The notes beneath the pieces are model-generated. The model saw nothing but the letters and a program-made list of their open reading frames with translations, did not search any database and was not told the DNA's origin. This document shows, piece by piece, positions 42,341-50,386 of a stretch of DNA of 64,000 nucleotides. How positions within the stretch are numbered: position 1 is the first letter of the stretch; every line of letters starts with the position of its first letter. The translations under genes and the position numbers were made by a program. This stretch comes from Metaclostridioides mangenotii (GTDB lineage: Bacteria > Bacillota > Clostridia > Peptostreptococcales > Peptostreptococcaceae), in the NCBI RefSeq assembly GCF_018917235.1, contig NZ_JAHLOF010000005.1, positions 1 through 64,000 of the forward strand. Direction: 5' to 3'.

Positions 42341-43597
42341 TTAAGCTAATACATCTAGTCTATCTTCAGTGTTTTCCTCTTTGATACTTTTGACTTCTGT
42401 ACTTAATTCTTCTTTATCATCACGATTATATTGTCTGTGATTTTCTTCTCGATACTTTTCTCTATCAAAATCTTTTTTAGACAAATCAAATTGTTGAGAG
42501 CCTTGATCAGATACATTTACATTTATTTCCTTTATATTTATATTTAGAGATTCAAGATGTTGTTTCAAATCAAGAGTGTTTTTATTGACCAATTCATACA
42601 CACTTTTGTTTGTCACAGTAATTATTCCGATCATTTCTCCATCTTTTTTTGATAACTTGATATTCATTTCACCTAATTCATCTGGTTTTAGTCTTATCGT
42701 CATCTGCTCTAAACCATTAAACTTTATATATTTAAAAGCTTTGACTATATCTTGTTGGGTATTCGTACTAGTTATATACGATGTTATTTTATCACCTGAC
42801 ATGTCTCTAACTTCCAAATCGTTATTTTGTGATAAATTATTTAAATTGTGTTTTGCTTCAACATCAAAACTAAATTCTGTATTCAAATTTTTATTGAAGG
42901 AATTCAGGTTTGCAATTTTTTCTAATACGCATACACTTTCACTTTTAGGAACTTTCTCAGTTACTAAAGTTTGTTTTTTTATATCAAGTAGATCTAAAAA
43001 ATTATCTTTATCTTCTGAGAAAGTGCCTTCAAAATTATCAAATCCTGTACTTTTTGATATTTCTTTATTATTACCCTTGATAATATCTAGAAGTTTTTTT
43101 ACTTCTAGATTGTCAGTATCTTTGTTCATCAAATCAGTTAATCCTTCAAGTTGATTAAAATCTTTACCAAGATAGTTAACACTATCTTGTTGATTGACCA
43201 TATCTTTCATACTTCCATCTGAAAATATAGAATTAATAGTATTAATTATTGTTTCTAAATCTCCTTGATCTATGGATTTATTCAATTTGATGTTACCAAT
43301 AAAGTCATTTAATTTATTAATATCAATTGTATTTGCATCATTTAAATGTTCCGTCATCTCACATAGTAAGCCTTCTAAGAATGAGTAGAGATCTCTGTAA
43401 TCTAAATCATCTATGTTTTTCTTTTCAGGCTCTTGTTCATCAATGTGTCCACTTTTTTTATCCGTTTTTTTATCTACACTTTTTAGTTTATCGTTAAACT
43501 TATCTTCTGTTCCTATATTATCTTTAGATTTTGAATATGTACCTGTTACTTTATTTTCACTGAAGTCAATAGATTTACAGTTAAAATCTAGTTTCAT
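42341..43597 (-). CDS. fliK: Flagellar hook-length control protein FliK
   Basis: About 418 residues. The first 270 are hydrophilic, Asp/Lys/Asn-rich and probably disordered, as expected of the molecular ruler. The C-terminal hook domain holds EQMTIRLKPDELGEMNIKLS and a beta-rich part, IIGTVTNK-like IGIITVTNKSVYELVNKN. The protein measures hook length and triggers the FlhB specificity switch. The ATG at 43597 is chosen because AGAGGTG lies upstream; the frame opens 18 bases earlier. Confidence 0.88.
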   Translation of the reverse strand: MKLDFNCKSIDFSENKVTGTYSKSKDNIGTEDKFNDKLKSVDKKTDKKSGHIDEQEPEKKNIDDLDYRDLYSFLEGLLCEMTEHLNDANTIDINKLNDFIGNIKLNKSIDQGDLETIINTINSIFSDGSMKDMVNQQDSVNYLGKDFNQLEGLTDLMNKDTDNLEVKKLLDIIKGNNKEISKSTGFDNFEGTFSEDKDNFLDLLDIKKQTLVTEKVPKSESVCVLEKIANLNSFNKNLNTEFSFDVEAKHNLNNLSQNNDLEVRDMSGDKITSYITSTNTQQDIVKAFKYIKFNGLEQMTIRLKPDELGEMNIKLSKKDGEMIGIITVTNKSVYELVNKNTLDLKQHLESLNINIKEINVNVSDQGSQQFDLSKKDFDREKYREENHRQYNRDDKEELSTEVKSIKEENTEDRLDVLA

Positions 43598-43617
43598 ATA
43601 ACACCTCTTAAGCATCT

Positions 43618-44058
43618 TTATACTGTTTCTCTTCTCCTAATGAAATTTAAAATAGCATATTCATCATTTTCGATTTGCTCTTTTAAATTTTGTTCCTTTT
43701 TATACGATGTATATTTATTTTCTTTAAGCTTTTCAAGAGATTTTACTTCGATTCTCCTCTCTATCAACTTATGTTTATTTGTTTCAACTTCTTTTGCAGA
43801 TTTATTAAGTTTTTCATTTGTATCCTTTATAGAGTCATCAAGTAATGTTATGTAACTTCTAGTTAACTTTTGTGATACCCTATCACCATCAATCTGCATA
43901 TTCATATATTTATGGTAGCTTTTTTCTAAATTTATTAATTGTTCTTCAATATCTTTTTTCTTTGTCTGAGATTGAACGAGCTGAATCTCAGCTTCTTTCT
44001 CAATATCAATCTTTATATCTAAAACTTTTTGAAGTTTAAATTTAAATTTTTTGTCCAT
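43618..44058 (-). CDS. fliJ: Flagellar export protein FliJ
   Basis: About 146 residues, nearly all helical coiled coil, rich in Lys, Glu and Gln: FKFKLQKVLDIKIDIEKEAEIQLVQSQTKKKDIEEQLINLE. This is the FliJ N-terminal signature. It acts as the central stalk of the export ATPase. The start ATG at 44058 follows AAGGTGA; the open frame begins 30 bases earlier. It is separated from fliI by 325 bases, an unusual gap in this packed operon. Confidence 0.88.
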   Translation of the reverse strand: MDKKFKFKLQKVLDIKIDIEKEAEIQLVQSQTKKKDIEEQLINLEKSYHKYMNMQIDGDRVSQKLTRSYITLLDDSIKDTNEKLNKSAKEVETNKHKLIERRIEVKSLEKLKENKYTSYKKEQNLKEQIENDEYAILNFIRRRETV

Positions 44059-44142
44059 ATTTTTCACCTTATCGTTACATATTTTCAATTAATAACTAAG
44101 TGTCATTTTAAGTTTTATGTTTAAAATAACGATAATTGGGCA

Positions 44143-44298
44143 TTAATGTTTTATAGCTTCAATTATTAATTTGTAGCTAACAGGATAGATTAATATAAAT
44201 ATTAATTTGTTCTGTCTGTCGATATTCCGCAATGTGCTATTTGCTTTAGATACTGTATTCATATCTTCCTTGTATATAATATCTTTATAGCTTTTCAT
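44143..44298 (-). CDS. Possible 51-residue ORF between fliI and fliJ
   Basis: ATG at 44298 opens 51 codons: a basic start (MKSYKDIIYKEDMNTVSKAN), then a hydrophobic stretch (LIFILIYPVSYKLIIEAIKH). The ribosome site is poor (TTGGT). Composition is AT-rich and could be chance. It overlaps the inverted-repeat structure at 44219-44326. Listed because this gap is otherwise unexplained. Confidence 0.3.
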   Translation of the reverse strand: MKSYKDIIYKEDMNTVSKANSTLRNIDRQNKLIFILIYPVSYKLIIEAIKH

Positions 44299-44326
44299 AC
44301 CAATTTAACATCTTGCGGAGTATCGA
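44219..44326. repeat. Inverted repeat in the fliI-fliJ gap
   Basis: TCGATATTCCGCAA (44219-44232) and TTGCGGAGTATCGA (44313-44326) are 14-base arms with one mismatch, 80 bases apart. They hold the highest GC of the 44089-44383 interval. The structure could be an RNA hairpin in the operon transcript, or the edges of an inserted element. The rest of the gap is AT-rich with no recognised signal. Confidence 0.6.
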
Positions 44327-44383
44327 TTACCTTTTTTAACATAAAATAATATTATTTTTAATATCAATCTAATCCATACCTTC

Positions 44384-45727
44384 TTACTCATTATGTGTAT
44401 TTTTTTGTTCTAATACCGCTTTCAACTCCATCATAGCACTCTCAAATGTGCATTTTTCGTCAGTTCCTTGTTTTAAGAAGGCTATAATTGGATCATGAAA
44501 TTCTATGGCTTTATCTATCTTTTTGTTAGAACCAGGGGTATATGCACCTATGTTAATAAGTTCCTCTGCTTCCCTATAATCAGATAATATACTTCTAGCC
44601 ATTGAAACAATTTCTAAATATTTTTTATCAACGATATCATTCATTAGTCTACTTATACTATTCAAAACATCTATGGCTGGATATTGATTCTTATGAGCAA
44701 GCTCCCTAGATAGTATTATATGCCCATCTAAAATACCTCTTGTAGTATCTGCAATAGGCTCATTGAAGTCATCTCCATCTACTAATACTGTATAAAATGC
44801 TGTTATAGATCCTTTATCCGAAGTCCCTGTTCTCTCCATAAGTTTTGGTAGCATTGCAAATACAGAAGGCGTATAACCTTTTTGAGCAGGTGGCTCTCCT
44901 ATTGCTATGCCTACTTCTCTTTGTGCCATAGCAAATCTAGTTACTGAATCCATCATAAGAATAACTTTTTTTCCTTGATCCCTAAAATACTCTGCAATTG
45001 CAGTAGCAGTTAGTGCTCCTTTTAACCTAAGCAACGGTGGCTTATCCGATGTTACGCATACGACAACAGACTTTTTCATTCCTTCTTCCTTTAGGTCGTT
45101 TTCAATAAAGTCTCTTACCTCTCTGCCTCTTTCTCCGATTAATGCAATTACATTTACGTCTGCACATGCATTTTTAGCTATCATAGCCATCGTAGTACTT
45201 TTACCCACGCCACTACCAGCAAAAATACCAATCCTTTGACCTTCTCCACATGTTGTGAAAGTATCAATAGCTTTTATTCCAGTCGTCATTATATTTTTTA
45301 TTTTTTTTCTTTTCATTGGATCTGGCGGCTCATTATTTAAATTGTACCTATCACCCATACCACTGAGATCAGTACCATCTAATGGGTTTCCTAAACCATC
45401 TAAAACTTTACCCAGCATTTTATCACTACAAACAACGCTGAGAGGAATCCCCTTTGAAACAACCTTACACCCTGGAGATATTAAAGAAAGTTCGCCTAGA
45501 GGCATTAGTATAACCACTTCGCTTTTAAACCCAACTGCTTCACAATTTATAGGCTGATTTAGTTTGTTGTATATAACACACAGCTCACCTACAAATGCCT
45601 TAATTCCTTCTACTTCAACTGTAAGTCCAATTATCTTTTTTACCTTACCTTCAGAAATAGTTAACTCTAAATTATTTACAACTTTACTAACTTTTTTAAA
45701 ATCTATGTCAATAAACTGTTCTTCCAT
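44384..45727 (-). CDS. fliI: Flagellum-specific ATP synthase FliI
   Basis: 447 residues, related to F1 beta. Walker A is GIFAGSGVGKSTTM (about residue 165-178); IALIGERGREVRDFIENDL follows; Walker B is VILMMDSVTRFAMAQREV; GEPPAQKGYTPSVFAMLP is the typical FliI/T3SS-ATPase stretch. It unfolds and delivers export substrates at the gate. Its ATG overlaps the fliH stop (TAATG), a coupled pair. The N-terminal FliH-binding part is present. Confidence 0.96.
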   Translation of the reverse strand: MEEQFIDIDFKKVSKVVNNLELTISEGKVKKIIGLTVEVEGIKAFVGELCVIYNKLNQPINCEAVGFKSEVVILMPLGELSLISPGCKVVSKGIPLSVVCSDKMLGKVLDGLGNPLDGTDLSGMGDRYNLNNEPPDPMKRKKIKNIMTTGIKAIDTFTTCGEGQRIGIFAGSGVGKSTTMAMIAKNACADVNVIALIGERGREVRDFIENDLKEEGMKKSVVVCVTSDKPPLLRLKGALTATAIAEYFRDQGKKVILMMDSVTRFAMAQREVGIAIGEPPAQKGYTPSVFAMLPKLMERTGTSDKGSITAFYTVLVDGDDFNEPIADTTRGILDGHIILSRELAHKNQYPAIDVLNSISRLMNDIVDKKYLEIVSMARSILSDYREAEELINIGAYTPGSNKKIDKAIEFHDPIIAFLKQGTDEKCTFESAMMELKAVLEQKNTHNE

Positions 45728-46458
45728 TATGCATTTCCTCCTAAAAGCTCTTCTTTTAGTTTGCTTATTGCACAGTCAATGCCTAATATAACTCGTCCAT
45801 TTTCTCTCTCTATAACTGCATTGCCCTTATCTAAGCAATCATCAGCTACAACAAAAATGTTTCTACCAAGTGGTAGTTCACTCTTCCAAGATTTTAAATC
45901 TTCCCTTATTGAATCTTCATAGTACGAATTACACTTAATAATGAAAGTAGAACCTTGCTCGTACTCTGAAATAATGTGTTTTAATAGCTCATTCATAGAT
46001 TCTCTATCTTCAAACCTTTTTCTCAACACTGAACTAGCTATATCAATTGCTAAATTAATTACATCTTTATTTTTCTCTTTTAGATAAGATATAAATTCAA
46101 TATTTGATCTAAACAATATGGCATCAGCTTCGTTTTTTATAACTGAAGCCTCTTCTTTAGCTTTGTCTACATATTCAGTATATGCCTCTTTATATCCATC
46201 TTCGTATCCATTTTTTTTTCCTTGATCATAACCTTTTATATATGCATCTTTTTCTATATCTTTGGCTTTTAATCTAGCTTCTTCAATAATCTGTTCCTTT
46301 AGTTCATTCAATTTCTGCTTATAATCCTCTATGTTCTCGTTAAAGACGTCTTCAGACTGGCTACTGCCTATATCCTTTTCAACATAAAAATGAGATAAAC
46401 TAAGTTTTCCCTTACTTTCAGCAGATTTACTTTTAATTACTCTATCTGATAAAATCAT
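45727..46458 (-). CDS. fliH: Flagellar assembly protein FliH
   Basis: 243 residues. A long charged coiled coil (DYKQKLNELKEQIIEEARLKAKDIEKDAYIKGYDQGKKNGYEDGYKEAY), with the GxxxG-like GYDQGKKNGYEDGY repeats typical of FliH, is followed by a compact C-terminal domain (INLAIDIASSVLRKRF). It binds FliI and tethers it to FliN. It overlaps fliG by 17 bases and fliI by one. Confidence 0.9.
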   Translation of the reverse strand: MILSDRVIKSKSAESKGKLSLSHFYVEKDIGSSQSEDVFNENIEDYKQKLNELKEQIIEEARLKAKDIEKDAYIKGYDQGKKNGYEDGYKEAYTEYVDKAKEEASVIKNEADAILFRSNIEFISYLKEKNKDVINLAIDIASSVLRKRFEDRESMNELLKHIISEYEQGSTFIIKCNSYYEDSIREDLKSWKSELPLGRNIFVVADDCLDKGNAVIERENGRVILGIDCAISKLKEELLGGNA

Positions 46459-47497
46459 CTTTAGAATTCCTTATTATGTTGATTGAACCTTCTTTTTCAA
46501 GCTTCCTTACAATATGTACAATATTTTGTTGCGCTAACTCAATTTGGGAGCTTTTTACTGTGCCAAGAAGCTCAATTTCTTCCTTTAAAGCTTCCGCAGC
46601 TCTACTCGATTGATTTTGATATATTATCTCAATAATCTCGTCTTTTGCGTCTTTAAGAGCAAATGCTATATCACGCATCTTAACCTCTTTTAATACTTTC
46701 TGAATACTTGTTTTATCTAATTTAACCAAATCTTCAAACACAAACATATTTTCTCTAATTTTTTCCGCTAATTCCGAATCTTCGTTTTCTATTTTTTCTA
46801 GTAGAAATTTTTCCGTCCTTCTATCTACATTGTCTAGAATATCTACTAGTGCAACAACTCCACCGGCTGTTTCGCTTTCACTATTATTAATAGATTTAAG
46901 CTTTCTAGTTAAGCTCTCTTCTATTATTTTAATAACTTCTATTGGAACAGAGGAATCATTACCTATTTTTACAGCTACTTCCTTTTGAAGTTGCAATGGT
47001 AATTCAGCCATAACTGCTGCTGCTTTTTGTGGTTGTATATTAGCAAGTGTAATTGCAATAGTTTGAGGATTTTCATCCATTAGAACATTTATTAGACTAG
47101 GTGTATCCGATTTCCTAACTGCTAAAAATGGTTTTTGTTTAGCATCCTGAATTATCCCTTCTAATAGTTGCTCTGCCTTTTCATCTCCTAATGCTTTGCT
47201 AAGTAAACTTTTTGCATACGACATGCCACCAGCTATATCGAAATCCTTTGCCTTATTTACCTCTATAAACTCCTTCAATACTTGCCTTCTCTCTTTAGAA
47301 GATATATGGTGAATATTTGCGATCTCTAATCCAATTTTTTGAATTTGTTCATCAGGTAAATCTTTTATAACTTCATTAGAAGCTTCTGGCCCCAATGTCA
47401 TCAATAAAATAGCTGCTTTTCTTATTCCAGCTTCTTTATATTCTTCTTCTATATCACTCATATCAAAAGCACTTATGTCATTTTTCTCTTCGTTCAA
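46442..47497 (-). CDS. fliG: Flagellar motor switch protein FliG
   Basis: About 351 residues. The N-terminal FliF-binding part is RKAAILLMTLGPEASNEVIK. The middle has ENPQTIAITLANIQPQKAAAVMAELP (the EHPQ-type motif; here ENPQ). The C-terminal torque domain includes VFEDLVKLDKTSIQKVLKEV and MRDIAFALKDAKDEIIEIIYQNQSSRAAEALKEEI, which carries the charged residues facing MotA. TTG at 47497 follows AGGGGTG and is preferred over the GTG at 47506, which lies inside that site. Confidence 0.95.
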   Translation of the reverse strand: MNEEKNDISAFDMSDIEEEYKEAGIRKAAILLMTLGPEASNEVIKDLPDEQIQKIGLEIANIHHISSKERRQVLKEFIEVNKAKDFDIAGGMSYAKSLLSKALGDEKAEQLLEGIIQDAKQKPFLAVRKSDTPSLINVLMDENPQTIAITLANIQPQKAAAVMAELPLQLQKEVAVKIGNDSSVPIEVIKIIEESLTRKLKSINNSESETAGGVVALVDILDNVDRRTEKFLLEKIENEDSELAEKIRENMFVFEDLVKLDKTSIQKVLKEVKMRDIAFALKDAKDEIIEIIYQNQSSRAAEALKEEIELLGTVKSSQIELAQQNIVHIVRKLEKEGSINIIRNSKDDFIR

Positions 47498-47511
47498 AGG
47501 TATCACCCCTA

Positions 47512-49077
47512 TTACTCATTTAACCAAGTCTTAATTATTTCTGTTACTTGATCAGGCTTATCTGATGCATACAATCTTACTTCATCTTCTAATGATAAAT
47601 CCTCATCATCTACTATGCGATTAGCTCTCCCTACAGTAGCATCAAACTTCGATGATTGTTGTTCATTGGTTATATTGTCATAATATTCATCATCGTATTC
47701 ATCTTCATTTTTCTTTTTATTTTTTCTGATTACTAAGAAGTAAAGTGCCGCTAATGTTATCAGAGAAGTAACAATAAAAATTCCTATTGCAACTAACTTA
47801 GCCTTTAGTTCCTGTGCTTTTATCTCAGCTATTTCTTTTTTAGCTTCAGCCTTTCCTTCCGGATCAAATTCCATAGAAGTAACAAAGATGTCGTCTCCTC
47901 TTTTTTTATCAAGGCCTATCGCATTATAAACAATATCCTCTACATCATAAAGAACAGCTTTTTTAACTTTTCCATCTACTACAATAGATGTAGTAAGCCT
48001 CTGAAGTTCTCCTGGAGCCTTAATAGTATGCGTTTCTGTTTTACCGGTTTCGTATTCATAACTTTCTTCCAAAGATTCTTCTTTATTGTTTGTGTTATTA
48101 TTTATAGCATTAGTCATATTATCATCAACAAGACCCGCGTTATTGACGCCTCCTTGAGATGTATTCTTCATTTTAGTCTCTTTTATAGCAACTTTATTTG
48201 GATCTATTTTTATTTCAGTTTGCTCTACAGAGTCAAAATTTAGATCAGCATTTACAGTAGCCTTTACTTTGCCTTTACCAAATATTGGCTCTAAAATATT
48301 TAGAATTGACTTTTCTAGTTCTAAATTTAAAGCACTCTCTGCTTCTTTAGCCTCTTTGATATTGGTATTTATACCTGTTTTATTTGTTTTATCTCCCGCA
48401 ACAAAAAGTCCTTCAGACAATAGATTCATCTTATCATCAATCACTTCAACGTTTTCCTTAGCCATATTATCTACACTTCCCGATACCAATGAAACAATAG
48501 ATTTAACTTGATTTTCATCAAGGCTAGTTCCTCGTTTTAAGATTATATATACGGCTGCTTTACCAGGTTCTGATTCTTTTTCAAATACAGATTTTTCTCC
48601 TGGCGTTATATGAACTCTTGCTCCATCAACCTGTGGAAAGCTTTTTATTGTTTTCTCTATTTCCCCTTGGAGCATTCTCTGCTTCTTAAGTCTAAACTCT
48701 TCATCAGTAAGTCCCATTGAAGATCCTTCATCCATTAGTTCAAATCCAACTGAGCCATTTGTCAATTCAGGCGCTAATTCAAGTCTAAGTTTATCAACCT
48801 GATCTTTAGGAACATACACAGTATTTCCTTTTATCTTAGTTTTAACACCGTCAGACTCCAGATTTTCAACTATTTCAGCTGCATCCTGCGCATCTATATC
48901 AGAAAATAAAACTGCGTATTTATTTTTATTCATAAACATAATAGTAAACACAACTGCTAGTAAAACTGCTAAAGCGCTTGTACATATTGCTATTTTGACG
49001 CCTTTTTTAGAAGATTTAAATTTTTGAATTAGAGGATCAATTTTATTTTTAATTCTGTCTTTGATGCTAACTTTCAT
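47512..49077 (-). CDS. fliF: Flagellar M-ring protein FliF
   Basis: 521 residues. A first membrane helix (about 28-50) precedes the YscJ/FliF domain: YAVLFSDIDAQDAAEIVENLESDGVKTKI, then SVGFELMDEGSSMGLTDEEFRLKKQRMLQGEIEKTI. The extracytoplasmic ring-building part is shorter than average. A second helix (AKLVAIGIFIVTSLITLAALYFLVI, near 440) leads to the C-terminal FliG-binding tail ending VRLYASDKPDQVTEIIKTWLNE. It builds the MS ring, the base of flagellar assembly. Confidence 0.95.
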   Translation of the reverse strand: MKVSIKDRIKNKIDPLIQKFKSSKKGVKIAICTSALAVLLAVVFTIMFMNKNKYAVLFSDIDAQDAAEIVENLESDGVKTKIKGNTVYVPKDQVDKLRLELAPELTNGSVGFELMDEGSSMGLTDEEFRLKKQRMLQGEIEKTIKSFPQVDGARVHITPGEKSVFEKESEPGKAAVYIILKRGTSLDENQVKSIVSLVSGSVDNMAKENVEVIDDKMNLLSEGLFVAGDKTNKTGINTNIKEAKEAESALNLELEKSILNILEPIFGKGKVKATVNADLNFDSVEQTEIKIDPNKVAIKETKMKNTSQGGVNNAGLVDDNMTNAINNNTNNKEESLEESYEYETGKTETHTIKAPGELQRLTTSIVVDGKVKKAVLYDVEDIVYNAIGLDKKRGDDIFVTSMEFDPEGKAEAKKEIAEIKAQELKAKLVAIGIFIVTSLITLAALYFLVIRKNKKKNEDEYDDEYYDNITNEQQSSKFDATVGRANRIVDDEDLSLEDEVRLYASDKPDQVTEIIKTWLNE

Positions 49078-49100
49078 GGTATACTCCTCTACCCAAAGTT

Positions 49101-49424
49101 CTATATTTGTACTTTATACATTTCTTGGTATGCATCATAAATTTTATTTCTTACCTCTATAAGAAGTTGCATTGAAATTTGTGCTTCTTGCCCTGCTAAC
49201 ATAACTTCATGCATAGATACATTTTCACCTTTAATAAACTGTTCTGTTTTTTCACCCGATACAACTTGATATTCATTAACTTTATCAAGAGCATCTGTTA
49301 AGATATTTGTAAAATTAGATTTTTCTACCTCAACATTATTTTTTTGTTGTGTATTTCCAATATTATCCGCTATATTTGTCACTTGTGTAACATTATTTAA
49401 CTGATTTGCATCAATTACTGGCAT
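49101..49424 (-). CDS. fliE: Flagellar hook-basal body protein FliE
   Basis: 107 residues. After a variable N-terminus, the family signature NFTNILTDALDKVNEYQ and the C-terminal MHEVMLAGQEAQISMQLLIEVRNKIYDAYQEMYKVQI are clear. It joins the MS ring and gate to the rod. It is in the normal place between flgC and fliF. Confidence 0.94.
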   Translation of the reverse strand: MPVIDANQLNNVTQVTNIADNIGNTQQKNNVEVEKSNFTNILTDALDKVNEYQVVSGEKTEQFIKGENVSMHEVMLAGQEAQISMQLLIEVRNKIYDAYQEMYKVQI

Positions 49425-49433
49425 ATATATAAC

Positions 49434-49838
49434 CTACTTTCCTATCTCCAACGCTTTTGATATTATTGTCTTCTGCGCGTTTAATGTATCCACATTAGAT
49501 TCATATGATCTCGAAGCTGCTATTAAGTTTGACATTTCAACAAGTATATCAACATTAGGATATTCTACATAACCTTGTTCATCAGCATCTGGATGTGTTG
49601 GATCGTACACTTTTCTTAAATCAGATTTATCTTCAACAATTTCAGTAGCCTTTACACCTAACATTCCCAAATTATTGTCATAATTTTCTTCAAACATAGC
49701 TACTTTTCTTCTATACGCCTCTCCATTGGCACCTCGTGTAGTGCTTATATTGGCTACATTGGACGAAATAACATCCATTCTTAACCTTTCTGCAGACAGG
49801 CCACTTGCACTTATCCTTAATCCACTAAACACACTCAT
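49434..49838 (-). CDS. flgC: Flagellar proximal rod protein FlgC
   Basis: 134 residues. [31 protein letters not shown] is the N-terminal rod signature, and [41 protein letters not shown] the C-terminal axial helix. GGAGG precedes ATG; the gene follows flgB by four bases. Confidence 0.95.
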   Translation of the reverse strand: MSVFSGLRISASGLSAERLRMDVISSNVANISTTRGANGEAYRRKVAMFEENYDNNLGMLGVKATEIVEDKSDLRKVYDPTHPDADEQGYVEYPNVDILVEMSNLIAASRSYESNVDTLNAQKTIISKALEIGK

Positions 49839-49842
49839 TTAG

Positions 49843-50160
49843 TTATTTTCCTCCTATAATACTTTTCATCATAGATAATTTGCCATTTGCCATTGTGACA
49901 AGTGCGCTATACTGTAAAGTTGTAGCTGCTTGATTTACCTTTTCCGACTCAATATCTACATTGTTTTTATCAATTCTCATAGATCTTGATCTATCAACTT
50001 TAACCTCTATTTTTGGCGTCTTGCTATCAAGCGTATCTTCAAAAGTTACATATCGCCTTTTATAACCTGTAGTGTTAATATTTGCAATATTATTTGCAAT
50101 TGTCTGACTCCTTAGATTCGATGCATCCAGGCCAAGTTTTATTAACCCATAAGTTTCCAT
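49843..50160 (-). CDS. flgB: Flagellar proximal rod protein FlgB
   Basis: 105 residues, somewhat short (120-135 is usual). LIKLGLDASNLRSQTIANNIANINTTGYKRRYV and the C-terminal AATTLQYSALVTMANGKLSMMKSII fit. It is the first gene of the early operon, which runs unbroken to fliA and beyond. The 226 bases before it (50161-50386) are AT-rich, with no riboswitch-like structure visible and no convincing promoter hexamers; a promoter must lie here or further up. Confidence 0.94.
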   Translation of the reverse strand: METYGLIKLGLDASNLRSQTIANNIANINTTGYKRRYVTFEDTLDSKTPKIEVKVDRSRSMRIDKNNVDIESEKVNQAATTLQYSALVTMANGKLSMMKSIIGGK

Positions 50161-50386
50161 TTATCGCCCTCCTTTTTAAATTTATTTTAAATTATTATCT
50201 AAGTTTATATTTAAAGTGCAAGTTTTCTTAATAATAATTCTCATATTATTATATCATTTTGATATTTATTTTTGGTAAATTTTTATATTTTTAGATATTT
50301 TATGTAATATATTCATCAATTCACTTACATTAAATCGTTTTATAAAATTTACTTATAATTTAATTTTTTAAAACATTTAATTAAAA

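Noticed and set aside
42576..43154. 192-codon plus-strand ORF opposite fliK
   Set aside because: Antisense shadow of a Lys/Asp-rich coding region; no family resemblance or ribosome site.
44219..44232. TCGATAT in the fliI-fliJ gap considered as a sigma-28 -10
   Set aside because: It points the wrong way for the flagellar genes, and no TAAA lies 15 bases upstream in the right orientation.
50161..50386. Possible invertible flagellar switch before flgB, as in C. difficile
   Set aside because: No pair of inverted repeats of about 20 bases is visible; only short AT-rich palindromes.
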